Origin: CAYQQU01 sp964419545
Lineage (GTDB): Bacteria > Bacteroidota > Bacteroidia > Chitinophagales > Saprospiraceae
Direction: 5' to 3'
NCBI GenBank assembly: GCA_964419545.1
Contig: CAYQQU010000016.1
Span: 22,866-86,865 of the forward strand
DNA: 64,000 bases
Within the stretch, counting starts at the first letter, position 1. Each line of letters opens with the position of its first letter. The translations under genes were made by a program, and so were the position numbers. The notes under the pieces were generated by a model. The model was not told the origin of the DNA. It did no database searches and worked only from the letters and a program-made list of their open reading frames with translations. This document shows, piece after piece, positions 8,619 to 18,905 of this stretch.

Positions 8619-10399
8619 TGCCGAACCAGACCTTCCTGCAGGACCAAAACCGCACCGACCTGGTTTCCTTCTCCTTAAAGGTTGACAGGGAAAAGGTAGG
8701 CGTTTTGCAGGCGCCGATCATGGCCGTTTCCATCCGCCGTGAGATCAATAAGATACCATGGGCCAAACTCACCCTGCGCGACGGGGACGCGCCGTCTTCC
8801 GACTTTGCGATCAGCAACGAAGACCGCTACGTGCCGGGGCGGGAAATCGAGATCCTGATGGGGTATCACGGTGAAGAACGCACCGTCTTCAAAGGCATCA
8901 TCATCAAACACGGCATCACCATTCGGGATCACGCGCCGGCCGTCCTCGAGATCGAGTGTAAAGACGTCGCCGTCAAAATGACCGTCGGCCGCAAGAACGG
9001 CTATTTCTCGGAGATGACCGACTCCGACCTTATCGAGGAAGTACTCGGCCGGTACGACGGCATCAGCCCGGAAGTGGAATCGACCCCCGCCCAGCACCTG
9101 GAAGTGGTTCAGTACCACGCCACCGACTGGGATTTCGTGGTGTCGCGCGCCGACGCCAACGGCATGCTGGTGGTCGTGGAAGACGGGAAAGTGGCGGTGA
9201 AGAAACCCGATTTGCAGCAATCGCCCCAGGTTGCTTTACAATACGGCACGACGATTCGCGAATTTGAGGGCGAGATCGACGCCCGCTATCAGTACAAGAG
9301 CGTGAAAGCAAAAGCCTGGGACCCCGCCGCACAGGCCTTGCTGGAAGAGGAAGCGACGCCGCCGGCCATAGAAGCCGAGCAGGGCGACCTGGGCACCGCT
9401 GCCCTCGCCGATGCACTGGGGTTGGATCACCTCAGCCTTCGCCACTCGGGCAAAGTGGCCGACCACGAACTGAAAAGCTGGGCCGACGCCCAGTTGCAGC
9501 GCAGCTACCTCGCCAAAATAAGAGGCCGGTTGCGGTTGCAGGGCACCGGGGAAATTAAGCCGGGCGACCTGGTAGAACTACAGGGGCTGGGCAATCGCTT
9601 CAACGGCCCGGCCTTCGTGTCGGTCGTTCACCAGCATTTTAACGGCCAGGAATGGCTGACGGAATTGCAGCTGGGGCTGGAACCCGATTTTTTCTATCGC
9701 GGCAAGGACGTCTCCGCGCCTTCCGCCCACGGCCTGCTGCCGGCCGTCGCCGGGTTGCAGGTAGGCGTGGTCACCAAACTGGAAGAAGACCCCGAAGGCG
9801 AAGATCGCATCAAAGTCAAATGCCCGATCATCGACGACAATGAAGAGGGCGCCTGGGCGCGGCTGGCCAGCCTGGACGCCGGCAACGATCGCGGCTGGGT
9901 GGTCCGCCCCGAGATCGGCGACGAGGTCATCGTCGGCTTCCTGAACGACGACCCCCGCGACCCGGTCGTGTTGGGCCAGCTCTACAGCGGCGCCAAACCG
10001 GCGCCCATTCCGGGAAAAGACGACAACCACATCAAAGGATATACCTCCCGCAGCAAGATGCGCCTGGAATTCGACGACGAGAAAAAGATCATCACCATCG
10101 AAACGCCGGGGGGCAACCACATTATCCTCAACGAAGAAGACCAGGGGATCTTTATCAAAGACCAGAACGACAATACCGTCACCCTTGATCCCAACGGCAT
10201 CACCATGGACAGCCCGAAAGACATCATCATTACTGCGGGCGGTAAAATCGAGATCGTCGCCACCCAGGACCTCACCCTGGAAGGAATGAATGTTGCGGGC
10301 AAGGCCAACGCCATGCTCAAAATGGAAGGTCAGGGCGGCGCAGAAGTCAGTTCGGCGGCGAATACCGTCGTCAAAGGAAGCTTGGTACAAATAAATTGA
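8618..10399 (+). CDS. VgrG/gp27-gp5-like spike protein
   Basis: 593 residues combining a gp27-like hub (about residues 1-350; DLVSFSLKVDREKVG, ILMGYHGEERTVFKG and IECKDVAVKMT segments), an OB-fold (about 375-465; VGVVTKLEEDPEGEDRIKVK, ending VVRPEIGDEVIVGF, then DDPRDPVVLGQL), and a C-terminal beta-helix spike with short repeats such as IITIETPGGNHIILNEED. This is the Afp8/Pvc8 trimer that starts the inner tube and carries the PAAR tip. Its length is normal for the family and no effector extension is present. The PAAR gene starts 5 bases after its stop. Confidence 0.93.
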   Translation: MPNQTFLQDQNRTDLVSFSLKVDREKVGVLQAPIMAVSIRREINKIPWAKLTLRDGDAPSSDFAISNEDRYVPGREIEILMGYHGEERTVFKGIIIKHGITIRDHAPAVLEIECKDVAVKMTVGRKNGYFSEMTDSDLIEEVLGRYDGISPEVESTPAQHLEVVQYHATDWDFVVSRADANGMLVVVEDGKVAVKKPDLQQSPQVALQYGTTIREFEGEIDARYQYKSVKAKAWDPAAQALLEEEATPPAIEAEQGDLGTAALADALGLDHLSLRHSGKVADHELKSWADAQLQRSYLAKIRGRLRLQGTGEIKPGDLVELQGLGNRFNGPAFVSVVHQHFNGQEWLTELQLGLEPDFFYRGKDVSAPSAHGLLPAVAGLQVGVVTKLEEDPEGEDRIKVKCPIIDDNEEGAWARLASLDAGNDRGWVVRPEIGDEVIVGFLNDDPRDPVVLGQLYSGAKPAPIPGKDDNHIKGYTSRSKMRLEFDDEKKIITIETPGGNHIILNEEDQGIFIKDQNDNTVTLDPNGITMDSPKDIIITAGGKIEIVATQDLTLEGMNVAGKANAMLKMEGQGGAEVSSAANTVVKGSLVQIN

Positions 10400-10404
10400 A
10401 CAAT

Positions 10405-10704
10405 ATGCCTCCAGCAGCAAGAATTTCGGATATGCACACCTGCCCGATGGTGACACCCGGCCTGCCGCCGGTGCCCCACGTGGGCGGCCCCATTACCGGG
10501 CCGGGCGTCCCCACCGTCCTGATCGCCGGTATGCCGGCGGCGGTACTCGGGGATATGGCCGTATGTGTCGGTCCGCCCGACACCATCGTCATGGGGTCCG
10601 CTACCGTGATGATCGGCGGCAAACCCGCAGCGCGTATGGGGGATGCAACGGCCCACGGCGGCCTCATCGCCGTAGGCGCACCAACCGTGATCATTGGAGG
10701 ATAA
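10405..10704 (+). CDS. PAAR spike-tip protein
   Basis: 99 residues, almost entirely a PAAR domain: MPPAARISDMHTCPMVTPG at the start with the metal-ligand His/Cys, repeated short Gly/Pro strands (VPTVLIAGMPAAVLGD), and a closing GKPAARMGDATAHGG. The protein sharpens the spike trimer and in this family normally binds one metal ion through three His and one Cys. I chose the ATG at 10405; a TTG three codons upstream overlaps the spike stop and is less likely. No cargo domain is fused. Confidence 0.92.
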   Translation: MPPAARISDMHTCPMVTPGLPPVPHVGGPITGPGVPTVLIAGMPAAVLGDMAVCVGPPDTIVMGSATVMIGGKPAARMGDATAHGGLIAVGAPTVIIGG

Positions 10705-10715
10705 AAAACGCGATT

Positions 10716-11189
10716 ATGGCAAACGACAATTCATTTTTAGGCACCGGTTGGGGTTTTCCACCCACTTTCACGTTCCTCGACCAGGGCGCCAGGATGGTCT
10801 CAGATGAAGAGGACATTCGGGAGAGCCTCGCCATCCTCCTGACCACGCGGCCCGGAGAGCGCATCATGCAACCCAATTACGGGTGCAATCTCGATTTTCT
10901 CCAATTCGACCCGATCAACTCCACGATGCAGGCTTTCGTCAAGAAGCTGATCGAAGAAGCGATCATCTATAACGAGCCCCGCATCGCTCTCAATTTCATC
11001 GAACTGCACCTGGAAAGGCAGCTGGAAGGCATTCTCGATATCGAACTGGATTATACGGTGCGCACCACCAATTCCCGGTTCAATATGGTTTTCCCCTACT
11101 ACCTGAACGAAGCGGAGGTCGCCGAACAGCAAAAACTGGCGTCGCCGCCCCGTTCCTTTTTGCAACAGGAAAGCCCCGAATCGCAATAA
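10716..11189 (+). CDS. gp25-like baseplate wedge protein
   Basis: 157 residues. The core shows the gp25/lysozyme-like wedge signature: EDIRESLAILLTTRPGERIM, QPNYGCNLDFLQFDPIN, then an amphipathic helix and a LDIELDYTVRTTNSRFNMVF strand pair. It attaches the baseplate wedge to the sheath base. The ATG at 10716 sits 11 bases after the PAAR stop; the frame is open further upstream, but only as a shadow of the PAAR gene. The C-terminal ~25 residues are a polar tail outside the domain. Confidence 0.92.
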   Translation: MANDNSFLGTGWGFPPTFTFLDQGARMVSDEEDIRESLAILLTTRPGERIMQPNYGCNLDFLQFDPINSTMQAFVKKLIEEAIIYNEPRIALNFIELHLERQLEGILDIELDYTVRTTNSRFNMVFPYYLNEAEVAEQQKLASPPRSFLQQESPESQ

Positions 11190-11200
11190 TTATTTGACTA

Positions 11201-14200
11201 ATGGATAAGTGCATCAATACCATAGCCCCTTGTTTCAGTCAGAAGAACCCGCTCGATCGCAGAGGCGTTAACCAGGAAGAGCGAATGACCGATGCGCTGC
11301 GGCCCGATAAGATCAGGATCGACGATCGCAGCACCGAAGAACTGCTCTACTACGCTTACCAGCTGGCCGGCCGGATCAAGTATTTTAATCTGAACAACCG
11401 GCACGAGGAGGAACAGCAGAAAGTGTATTGGAACGCCTTCTTCGAGTTCGACCTCAGTTATCTAACTATTCTCGCTTCCGAGAACCTGGAGGCTCTCGAA
11501 AAAGACTTTGCGGAAAAGGAAGAAAAGTTCTTGTCTGATCGGGAAGCGTACCGAAAGGGGGGGACCATCGACGATCCGGACCCCAAACACTTCCGGATAT
11601 TCATCGATTTTATCTACCACCGCCTGGCGTTGAAGTTGCTGGATATCTGCAACCGGATCGCCGGCAATCGCGAAGAAATAAAGCGCATCTTCTATAAGGA
11701 AGTCATCAAGATCATCGAGGACGAAGTGGTGCGGGCCATTCTCGACGATCGCATTCAGAACGGGCTCATCCAACTCATCGGTTTCGATAAAGGCAACCCC
11801 GAACCCTCCGCTTCGGCTTATCCCGAAACCGGAGCAGACAGCGAACAGGCCGTCGCCAATTTCACCAATGATTATTCGGCTTTCATCTACGGCGCGGGGT
11901 ATAAAGACGAACCCTGCCGCCGGGTTTGGGGCGTCAATCAGCTTTGCTTCGACTGCATCACTGCGGATAATTCCTATAATCACGAGAGGATCAGAAAACT
12001 GTTTCAGGTGTTTTTTAAGGCGCTGGTCAGCATACAGGTGCGCGCCGACTACCACCTGAAGAATTTCCTGTCGAAAGAACGTGCGCATCTGCCCCATATG
12101 TCGCTGTTTCTGACCTTCCTCAACCTCTTCGAATACGCGCGCCGGGAGCTGAACGGCCTTTCTACGAAGCATCTCGACTTTTACTACAAACAGATACTCT
12201 GCATCGACCGGCGGCCGGCCGAAGAGGATAAAGTGCACGTGCTGTTCAGCCTGGCCAAGAACTTCGATTCCTATCTGGTGCCCAAAGGAAGTCGCTTCAA
12301 AGGAGGAAAAGACGCGCTGGGCAAAACCCGGATCTACGAACTCACCGATGAGCTGGTTGTCAACAAAGCCCGGGTCGGGGAGGTGAAAACGCTATTTGTC
12401 AACGAAGACCTCGATACCCCGGGCGAGTACCTGCGTGTTTACGCCGCCGAGGACGCCCGCAAAGCAGACGGCAGGGAAGAAGACTTCGCCGATCCGGATT
12501 CCGCGGGCTGGAGCCCCCTCGGCGGGCGGCATCACAGCCCGGGTATGGAAAGCCCGTCGGCGCAGCTCGGCTTCGCGCTGGCCTCACCCATCTTTATGCT
12601 GGAAGAAGGGACGCGGGAGGTCTTTCTGACGCTGCATTTCGACGGTTCGGTGCTGCTGGAAAAGGAAACCGAGGAACTGAGCGGCGTTCAGAAGCTTAGC
12701 GATCATTTCTACCGCGGATTGTTCCGGCTGGAGATCGGTTCGGGAGAAGCCTGGACGCCTATCGTAGAAACGGCGACCGCAAGGCCGGACCTCGACGCGC
12801 AATTCCAGGTAGAACTGCTGCCGGAAAAAGAGGAGCCCTTTCACCCTCAGAACAACCCCTTCACCAGAATGAAATTTGCGGTAGCTTTCTCCCCCTCCTT
12901 TGATCCGATCGCGCCTTTCCGCGGGGAGCAAACCTACAATGCCGACTGGCCCGTCTTCCGGCTGTCGCTCGTCAATGATGGCGACCAAGACAACTATGCT
13001 TACGCCAAATTACGCGACCTGTCCCTCCTGGATATCGACATCGCGGCCACCGTCAGCGGGGTACAGAATCTAGTGGTGGAAAATGACAACGCCGTTCTCG
13101 ATCCTTCCAAGGAGTTTTATCCTTTCGGCAATAACCCGAAAACAGGCAGTGCTTTGTTCGTCGGAAATCAGGAAGTGTTTTCCAAACAACTCACTTCTCT
13201 GACGGTCGACCTGGAGTGGGCCGGCCTGCCCGGCAGCTCGTTTTCCCAATACTACGAGGTGTACGAGCGGCTGCCCGAAATATCGGATTCCAGGCTATCG
13301 CTCCCGAGTAATTCCAGCTTCCAGCTTTCCGGCGCCTTGCTGGAAGACAAGGCGTACCAGCTGGAATTGCGGTCTGCCGATCCCCGCATGTTTGATTGTG
13401 ACGATGCCGCCCAGCCGGAGTCGAAAAGGGCCATTACTTTTGGGCGAAACGCCGCTGCGAGCGATGATTACATCAACCGGGATCGCCGGGTGGCTTTCCA
13501 GCCCCCGGAACAGTTTACCGCCCGCAAAGCCAAATGGGGCTTCCTGCGGCTGCAGTTGGAGGGGGCGGATTTTCTGCACGACTACTATACTAAAATCCTG
13601 ACCCTGCAATCGCTGGAGCTGGGCAGCGCCAAGTTTATCGCCGAAACCGAGCAGGAAACGCCTGACGAAGTCCGCCTGCCCAATGCGCCGTACACGCCGG
13701 TGATCAAAAGCCTCAGCCTGAATTATGCTTCGAAGCTGACCATCGACCTCACTACTTACGATGATTTCAAGAAAACTACCCAGGAGATCGAAAAACTATT
13801 TTTCGTCACGCCCTTCGGGTATCGCACCCTCGACCTGAGCCGGGAAATTGAAAAGACCGGACGGGGAATACCGTTCCTTCCTCAGTTCGCACCGCCGGAA
13901 ATGAGCGTTCCGCTCGGCGCCAGCCGCGTTTCCAAAGGGGAGCTGTTGTACGAAAGCTGGAAGCAACCCAGCCCACCGACGAGGGATGGAACGGGATCGG
14001 AGGAAAAGAAATTGATCAAAAACCCGGACCATGATCAATTATTTCCGAATTCCAGGTTTTTAGCGCCCAAGCATTCCCGCCTGAAAAAAGGCGTGACCCA
14101 ACGGGGAAACAATATCGACCTGAGCGTACTGAAGTTCGGGACGCCGCCGTCGGGTATCTTCAAGCCGACCCCTGTTCACGTCGTATTGCCCGAGCTGTTG

Positions 14201-15625
14201 ATCCTACACCAGAAGAAGGGGCGCAAGCCCGTAACCTACAGCCCGGAAGAAGCGGTCAACCTGATGCGGGCGGGCCGCCGGATAGATATGGCGGAAGGCA
14301 ATTTGTTTATCGGGATCAAGGATCTCGTGCCGGGGCAGAACCTGTCTTTGCTGATGCAGATGCTGGAGGGTTCGGGTGATCCGGAGTTCGCTCCCCCCGG
14401 TATCGAATGGTCTTATCTCAAAGGCAACGAATGGTATGCTTTTACTCCCGACCAGATCCTCAGCGACACCACCAAGCCCGATCCGCAGAGCAACCAGAGC
14501 CTCAACCGGTCGGGGATCATCCGGTTTGCGATCCCCCGGGCGATCAGCAGCCGCGGGACGACGATGTTCAACCCCGAATGCCTCTGGATACGGGCGTCGA
14601 CCGTGCCGGCCGACGTGGAAACAGACTTGCCGGAAAGCCCTGCCGCCTTACCCCTCATGGTCGACATCCGCACGCAGGCCGCCGAAGCGGTATTTGTGAA
14701 TGAAGGCAACAAGCTCGACCATCTGGAGAGCGCCCTGCCGCCCAACTCGATCAGCGGCTTCGTCGTCAAGGAAGTGGGGATCAGCAAGGTCGAACAGCCG
14801 TTCTCTTCCTTCGGCGGCCGCCCGGAGGAAACCAGCGAGGAATACTACCGGCGCGTCAACGAACGGCTGCGCCACAAAGACCGGGGCATCACCGTGTGGG
14901 ACCTCGAGCGCCTGGTCCTGGAAGAGTTCCCCGAGATCTATAAGGTGAAATGCCTGAACCATACTTCCGGTAATTCCGAAATTCATCCGGGACACGTCAC
15001 CGTTGCCGTGATCCCCAACTTCAGGAACAACAACAACCTGAATCCGCTGGAACCGCGGGCGCATCTCGGCCTGCTCGGGGAGATCGAGCGCTACCTGCAG
15101 CTGAAGACCAACCTGTTCCTCAGCAACGGTCCGGCGCTGCGGGTCGTCAGTCCGAGCTACGAAGAAATCCGCGTAGCTTGCTGCGTGCGCTTCCGGGCCG
15201 GAAAAGACGAAAACTACTACCAGTCGTTGCTGAATACCGAACTCAAGCAGCTGTTGGCCCCCTGGGCGCCCACCCAGAAGACCGTTGATTACCGGCCGGC
15301 CGAGATCGTTTTCGGGACGCGCGTGCACCGGGCTTTTATCCAGAACTTCATCGAAGAACGCGATTACGTTGACGTGATCTCCCGCTTTGCGCTGCTGCAC
15401 TATGACCGCAACCGCAACCTGGTGCCCTATTACGATGAAGCGGGCAATCAGCTGGCGCCGGAACAGGTAGAAGAGATCATCCCCACCACCAGCTTGTCTA
15501 TACTGACGTCTTACGAGAAGAAGTCGAGGGGCGAGAAGATCCCCTTCGCTTACGACCACCTGATTTATAAAACATCCCGGACGGGGCAAACCGACGGCGA
15601 CGCCATCTGTCTGACCTGCCCGTAA
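11201..15625 (+). CDS. gp6 / baseplate J-like wedge protein
   Basis: 1474 residues, the Afp11/Pvc11 position. The N-terminus (NPLDRRGVNQEERM, then IDDRSTEELLYYAYQLAGR) matches large Bacteroidota eCIS baseplate proteins. The C-terminal third has baseplate-J features: FSSFGGRPEETSEEYYRRVNERLRHKDRGITVWDLERLVLEEFPEIYKVKC is spread over about residues 1204-1254, followed by a VTVAVIPNF strand. Six gp6-gp7 wedges form the baseplate ring. The protein is far longer than T4 gp6 (660), with a several-hundred-residue beta-rich middle. An alternative start at 11285 would drop the conserved N-terminal motif. Confidence 0.85.
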   Translation: MDKCINTIAPCFSQKNPLDRRGVNQEERMTDALRPDKIRIDDRSTEELLYYAYQLAGRIKYFNLNNRHEEEQQKVYWNAFFEFDLSYLTILASENLEALEKDFAEKEEKFLSDREAYRKGGTIDDPDPKHFRIFIDFIYHRLALKLLDICNRIAGNREEIKRIFYKEVIKIIEDEVVRAILDDRIQNGLIQLIGFDKGNPEPSASAYPETGADSEQAVANFTNDYSAFIYGAGYKDEPCRRVWGVNQLCFDCITADNSYNHERIRKLFQVFFKALVSIQVRADYHLKNFLSKERAHLPHMSLFLTFLNLFEYARRELNGLSTKHLDFYYKQILCIDRRPAEEDKVHVLFSLAKNFDSYLVPKGSRFKGGKDALGKTRIYELTDELVVNKARVGEVKTLFVNEDLDTPGEYLRVYAAEDARKADGREEDFADPDSAGWSPLGGRHHSPGMESPSAQLGFALASPIFMLEEGTREVFLTLHFDGSVLLEKETEELSGVQKLSDHFYRGLFRLEIGSGEAWTPIVETATARPDLDAQFQVELLPEKEEPFHPQNNPFTRMKFAVAFSPSFDPIAPFRGEQTYNADWPVFRLSLVNDGDQDNYAYAKLRDLSLLDIDIAATVSGVQNLVVENDNAVLDPSKEFYPFGNNPKTGSALFVGNQEVFSKQLTSLTVDLEWAGLPGSSFSQYYEVYERLPEISDSRLSLPSNSSFQLSGALLEDKAYQLELRSADPRMFDCDDAAQPESKRAITFGRNAAASDDYINRDRRVAFQPPEQFTARKAKWGFLRLQLEGADFLHDYYTKILTLQSLELGSAKFIAETEQETPDEVRLPNAPYTPVIKSLSLNYASKLTIDLTTYDDFKKTTQEIEKLFFVTPFGYRTLDLSREIEKTGRGIPFLPQFAPPEMSVPLGASRVSKGELLYESWKQPSPPTRDGTGSEEKKLIKNPDHDQLFPNSRFLAPKHSRLKKGVTQRGNNIDLSVLKFGTPPSGIFKPTPVHVVLPELLILHQKKGRKPVTYSPEEAVNLMRAGRRIDMAEGNLFIGIKDLVPGQNLSLLMQMLEGSGDPEFAPPGIEWSYLKGNEWYAFTPDQILSDTTKPDPQSNQSLNRSGIIRFAIPRAISSRGTTMFNPECLWIRASTVPADVETDLPESPAALPLMVDIRTQAAEAVFVNEGNKLDHLESALPPNSISGFVVKEVGISKVEQPFSSFGGRPEETSEEYYRRVNERLRHKDRGITVWDLERLVLEEFPEIYKVKCLNHTSGNSEIHPGHVTVAVIPNFRNNNNLNPLEPRAHLGLLGEIERYLQLKTNLFLSNGPALRVVSPSYEEIRVACCVRFRAGKDENYYQSLLNTELKQLLAPWAPTQKTVDYRPAEIVFGTRVHRAFIQNFIEERDYVDVISRFALLHYDRNRNLVPYYDEAGNQLAPEQVEEIIPTTSLSILTSYEKKSRGEKIPFAYDHLIYKTSRTGQTDGDAICLTCP

Positions 15626-15636
15626 TCCGTTATACT

Positions 15637-18600
15637 ATGCAGATAAGCAAATCGATACCGAAGGAACCGCCTGGTGAAGCCGTCTTGAACTGGCAGGAGT
15701 TGCGCCGCCTGGGCATACAATACCTGGAGAAGCTGGGCGCCAAGGCCTGGACCGATTTCAACCTTCACGACCCGGGCATTACCATTCTGGAAGTCCTTTG
15801 TTACGCGATTACCGATCTGGGCTATCGCAGCAGTTTCCCCATACAGGATTTACTGGCGGACCCGGCGTCCGACGGCGCGGAGGAAAATTTCTTCACCGCA
15901 GAACAGATGCTGCCCTGTAATCCGGTTACCCGGAACGATTTTCGCAAATTGATCATCGATACTTTCGTCGACCTGGAAGACGAGCTGGGCATTCAGGGAA
16001 CGATCAAAGAAAAATGCGGCGCCGCCGGCGGCGAAGCGCCTCCTCCGAAGCGCGTGATCAAAAACGCCTGGATGAGCCAAGGTCAGACGAAAGAACCCAA
16101 CCTATTCCTGGCCAACCGCTACGAGCTGACAAAGGAAGATGTGAATGAGATCAAAAAGATGATCCGCGACCTGTTGTACCGCAAAGAGATCTACGACTAT
16201 GCTATCTTCCCCGAACTGGTCGACGATATCGACGGCTTTGAAGAAAAGGTCAACGGGTTGCTTTACGATGCGGCGCAAAACGGCAATGGCGTAACGCTGG
16301 GTGGGGAGCTGGAAAAAATCAGCGAACAGATCGGTAAATTCATCAACTTTCTGATCCTCGAATCGAAAAGCGCGGAGGGCGAAAAGAAAACGGCGATCCT
16401 CACGGTCAAAGAACTCAGCCAGTTCATCGATCAACGCATTCGCGAATTTCTCGGCCACGGTTTTTCGGCGAAAGAGCTGTGCCGGCTGGAAAACCTGATC
16501 TACAAAGGTTCTGAACTGACGTACCGCCCGCCCCGCTTGCCGCACACCAGGGTTTCCGGTCCCGGCGGAGAAAGCGACCCGTTCTTTTCGGAAATTATTA
16601 AAGACGAGGTGGAAGAGGACGTGGAGATCACCTCCTGTCCTCAGCAATTGGCGGGGCTCAACCGGGTCCAGTTAGAGCTGGTGGAAGACATCAATCCGCT
16701 GGATCTCGACGCCGTCAATAAGATCAAAGGCGCCGTGATGCGCAGGCTGCTGGAGCACCGCAATTTGTGCGAAGATTTTCTGGAGATCGATATTGTCCAG
16801 GTGCAAAATATCGGGGTCTGCGCCGAAATAGAAATCGAAGAAGAAGCGGATAAAGAAGAAGTACAGGCGAACGCATTTTACGAAATGCAGGAGTTCCTGA
16901 CGCCCACCATCAATTTCTATTCGCTGCAGGAAATGCTGGACAAAGGACGCAGCTGTTCTGAAATATTCAACGGCCCGCTATTGAGGAACGGTTTTTTGCT
17001 GGAGGAAGAGCTGGAGAAGGGAGCCCTGCGGCGCTACGTCTACGAATCCGACCTGCTGCAGGTGATCATGGACGTTCCCGGCGTATTGGCCGTACGCAAC
17101 CTTAAAATATTCAATTGCCGCGGAGAACAGCTGGTGGCGGATTCCGTGAAAGGCTGGTGCCTGGAGATCGCAGAAAACCACAAGCCGGTTATCGACCTCG
17201 ATTGTTCCGAAGTGAAATTCAAAGTGGGCAATATTTTCACGATCCCCGACGAACAGGTCTTCAAACAGAAGCTTTCCCTGCTCAATAAGATCCGCAAAAA
17301 GCCGCTGCCGGGTACGGGCGATTACCTCCCGACGCCCGAAGGGCAATACCGCGACCTGGATCAGTACTATTCGATCCAGCACCTTTTCCCCATGACTTAC
17401 GGCATCGGTAATACGGGCGTTTCCCATACGGCCCCGCCGGAGCGCAAAGCACAGTCCAAGCAGCTGATCGGTTATCTGCTGCTCTTCGATCAATTGCTCG
17501 CCGATTACCTGGAACAGCTCAAAGAAGTGAAGAACCTGCTCTCCGTCCACCAGGATATCCGCGAAGCCACTTATTTCAGCCGGGAATTATTCGACCCCAG
17601 ACTGCCGCCCGGCGAGCAGCTCGTCCCGGGGATCGAGAAGGTGATGGACCCCGACGTACAAAAGGTGACCCTGGAAAACGAATACACCCGCAAGGTGCGG
17701 CGCAACCAGATACTGGACCACCTGCTGGCCCGCTTCGGGGAGAAGTTTACCGATTATTCCATTCTCATTTTTAACGCGACCGCCCGCAGCCCGACCGGGT
17801 ACCGCGCCAAAGGCATCGAGGAAGTCATCCGCGAGAAAGCACATTTCCTGCGGGTGATGCCCGAGATCAGCCGACAGAGGGGCAAGGCGTTTGATTACCG
17901 GGCGTTTTCCTACCCGGTAATGCAACCGGATGCGCCGCAGGTATGGGATACCGAAAATGTCTCCGGCCTCAAAAAGCGCGTTTGTCGTTACCTGGGTATC
18001 ACCGACGCCCGGCGCCGGCGCATCTCGGCGAAGCCCGAGTTCAAGGTCCGCCTCAAGCCGGTGGTGGTGAGCGGTTCGACGCAGAGTTACCGCGTGATCA
18101 TGACCAATTCGCTCCGGGAGACGCTCTTGGTCAGCATAAAAGATTTTCGTTCAAAAAGAGAGGCGCAACACCTGGCCCGTGAGATCTACTTTCAGGCCAT
18201 GAACGCCGACAACCTCGTCTTCGAGCGCGACGACACATCATACCGCAGCGCCGATCAGATCCCGATCGCCGACAATATTCAGGAGGTCCGGGTGGTATTG
18301 AAGAACCATAACGATAACTCGATCGCCCATGGCGAACCCCTGAACCGCTCGCAGGCCGAACAGCGCAAAAAACAGATCGTAGCGCTGGCCTATCCGGAGG
18401 CAGCCGAAGAGGAAGGGTTCCACCTGGTAGAACATATTCTGCTCCGACCTCTTTCCCACGACGCCTACCACTTGTTGCAGCCGTTCCGCTTTGCCGAAGA
18501 CGGGGTGGCGGTCGATCCGTACTCCTTCTGGCTGACGGTGGTGGCTCCGGCCTGGCACGAGCGCTTCGAAGACCGCAACCAGCGTTACCTTTTCGAGCAG

Positions 18601-18870
18601 GTCGTTCGCCGGGAAACGCCGGCCCACATTGCCGTGCGCTTTCTGTATCTGAACAGCCAGGACCTCTACGATTTCGAACTCTGCTTCAAGACGTGGCTGG
18701 AGGAAAAAGCCAAAGAGCGACCGAATGAACGCGTATTGGCCAATCAGCAAAACCGGCTGGTGGACATATTGAATCGCTTCAAAGATCAATACTCGGAACG
18801 GCGCGTGCTGGGCCGCACGACCATGGGGTGTCAGGACGTACTGGGGCAGCCGTTGCAACGGCTCGATTGA
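15637..18870 (+). CDS. gp7-like baseplate protein (Afp12/Pvc12 position)
   Basis: 1077 residues. The N-terminus carries the strongly conserved eCIS pattern AWTDFNLHDPGITILEVLCYAITDLGYR, split here as residues about 37-64, shared with baseplate wedge proteins. The middle has HLFPMTYGIG and several helical stretches rich in Lys/Glu; the C-terminal region includes an HLVEHILLRPL segment and a final helix-rich tail. The gene follows the baseplate-J gene by 11 bases and is about the same length as Pvc12-like partners, so it probably forms the gp6-gp7 wedge. The exact homology to T4 gp7 cannot be proven from sequence alone. Confidence 0.8.
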   Translation: MQISKSIPKEPPGEAVLNWQELRRLGIQYLEKLGAKAWTDFNLHDPGITILEVLCYAITDLGYRSSFPIQDLLADPASDGAEENFFTAEQMLPCNPVTRNDFRKLIIDTFVDLEDELGIQGTIKEKCGAAGGEAPPPKRVIKNAWMSQGQTKEPNLFLANRYELTKEDVNEIKKMIRDLLYRKEIYDYAIFPELVDDIDGFEEKVNGLLYDAAQNGNGVTLGGELEKISEQIGKFINFLILESKSAEGEKKTAILTVKELSQFIDQRIREFLGHGFSAKELCRLENLIYKGSELTYRPPRLPHTRVSGPGGESDPFFSEIIKDEVEEDVEITSCPQQLAGLNRVQLELVEDINPLDLDAVNKIKGAVMRRLLEHRNLCEDFLEIDIVQVQNIGVCAEIEIEEEADKEEVQANAFYEMQEFLTPTINFYSLQEMLDKGRSCSEIFNGPLLRNGFLLEEELEKGALRRYVYESDLLQVIMDVPGVLAVRNLKIFNCRGEQLVADSVKGWCLEIAENHKPVIDLDCSEVKFKVGNIFTIPDEQVFKQKLSLLNKIRKKPLPGTGDYLPTPEGQYRDLDQYYSIQHLFPMTYGIGNTGVSHTAPPERKAQSKQLIGYLLLFDQLLADYLEQLKEVKNLLSVHQDIREATYFSRELFDPRLPPGEQLVPGIEKVMDPDVQKVTLENEYTRKVRRNQILDHLLARFGEKFTDYSILIFNATARSPTGYRAKGIEEVIREKAHFLRVMPEISRQRGKAFDYRAFSYPVMQPDAPQVWDTENVSGLKKRVCRYLGITDARRRRISAKPEFKVRLKPVVVSGSTQSYRVIMTNSLRETLLVSIKDFRSKREAQHLAREIYFQAMNADNLVFERDDTSYRSADQIPIADNIQEVRVVLKNHNDNSIAHGEPLNRSQAEQRKKQIVALAYPEAAEEEGFHLVEHILLRPLSHDAYHLLQPFRFAEDGVAVDPYSFWLTVVAPAWHERFEDRNQRYLFEQVVRRETPAHIAVRFLYLNSQDLYDFELCFKTWLEEKAKERPNERVLANQQNRLVDILNRFKDQYSERRVLGRTTMGCQDVLGQPLQRLD

Positions 18871-18905
18871 GGGCCAAATTGTAAGGACCATTATTTCAAA
18901 GCAGC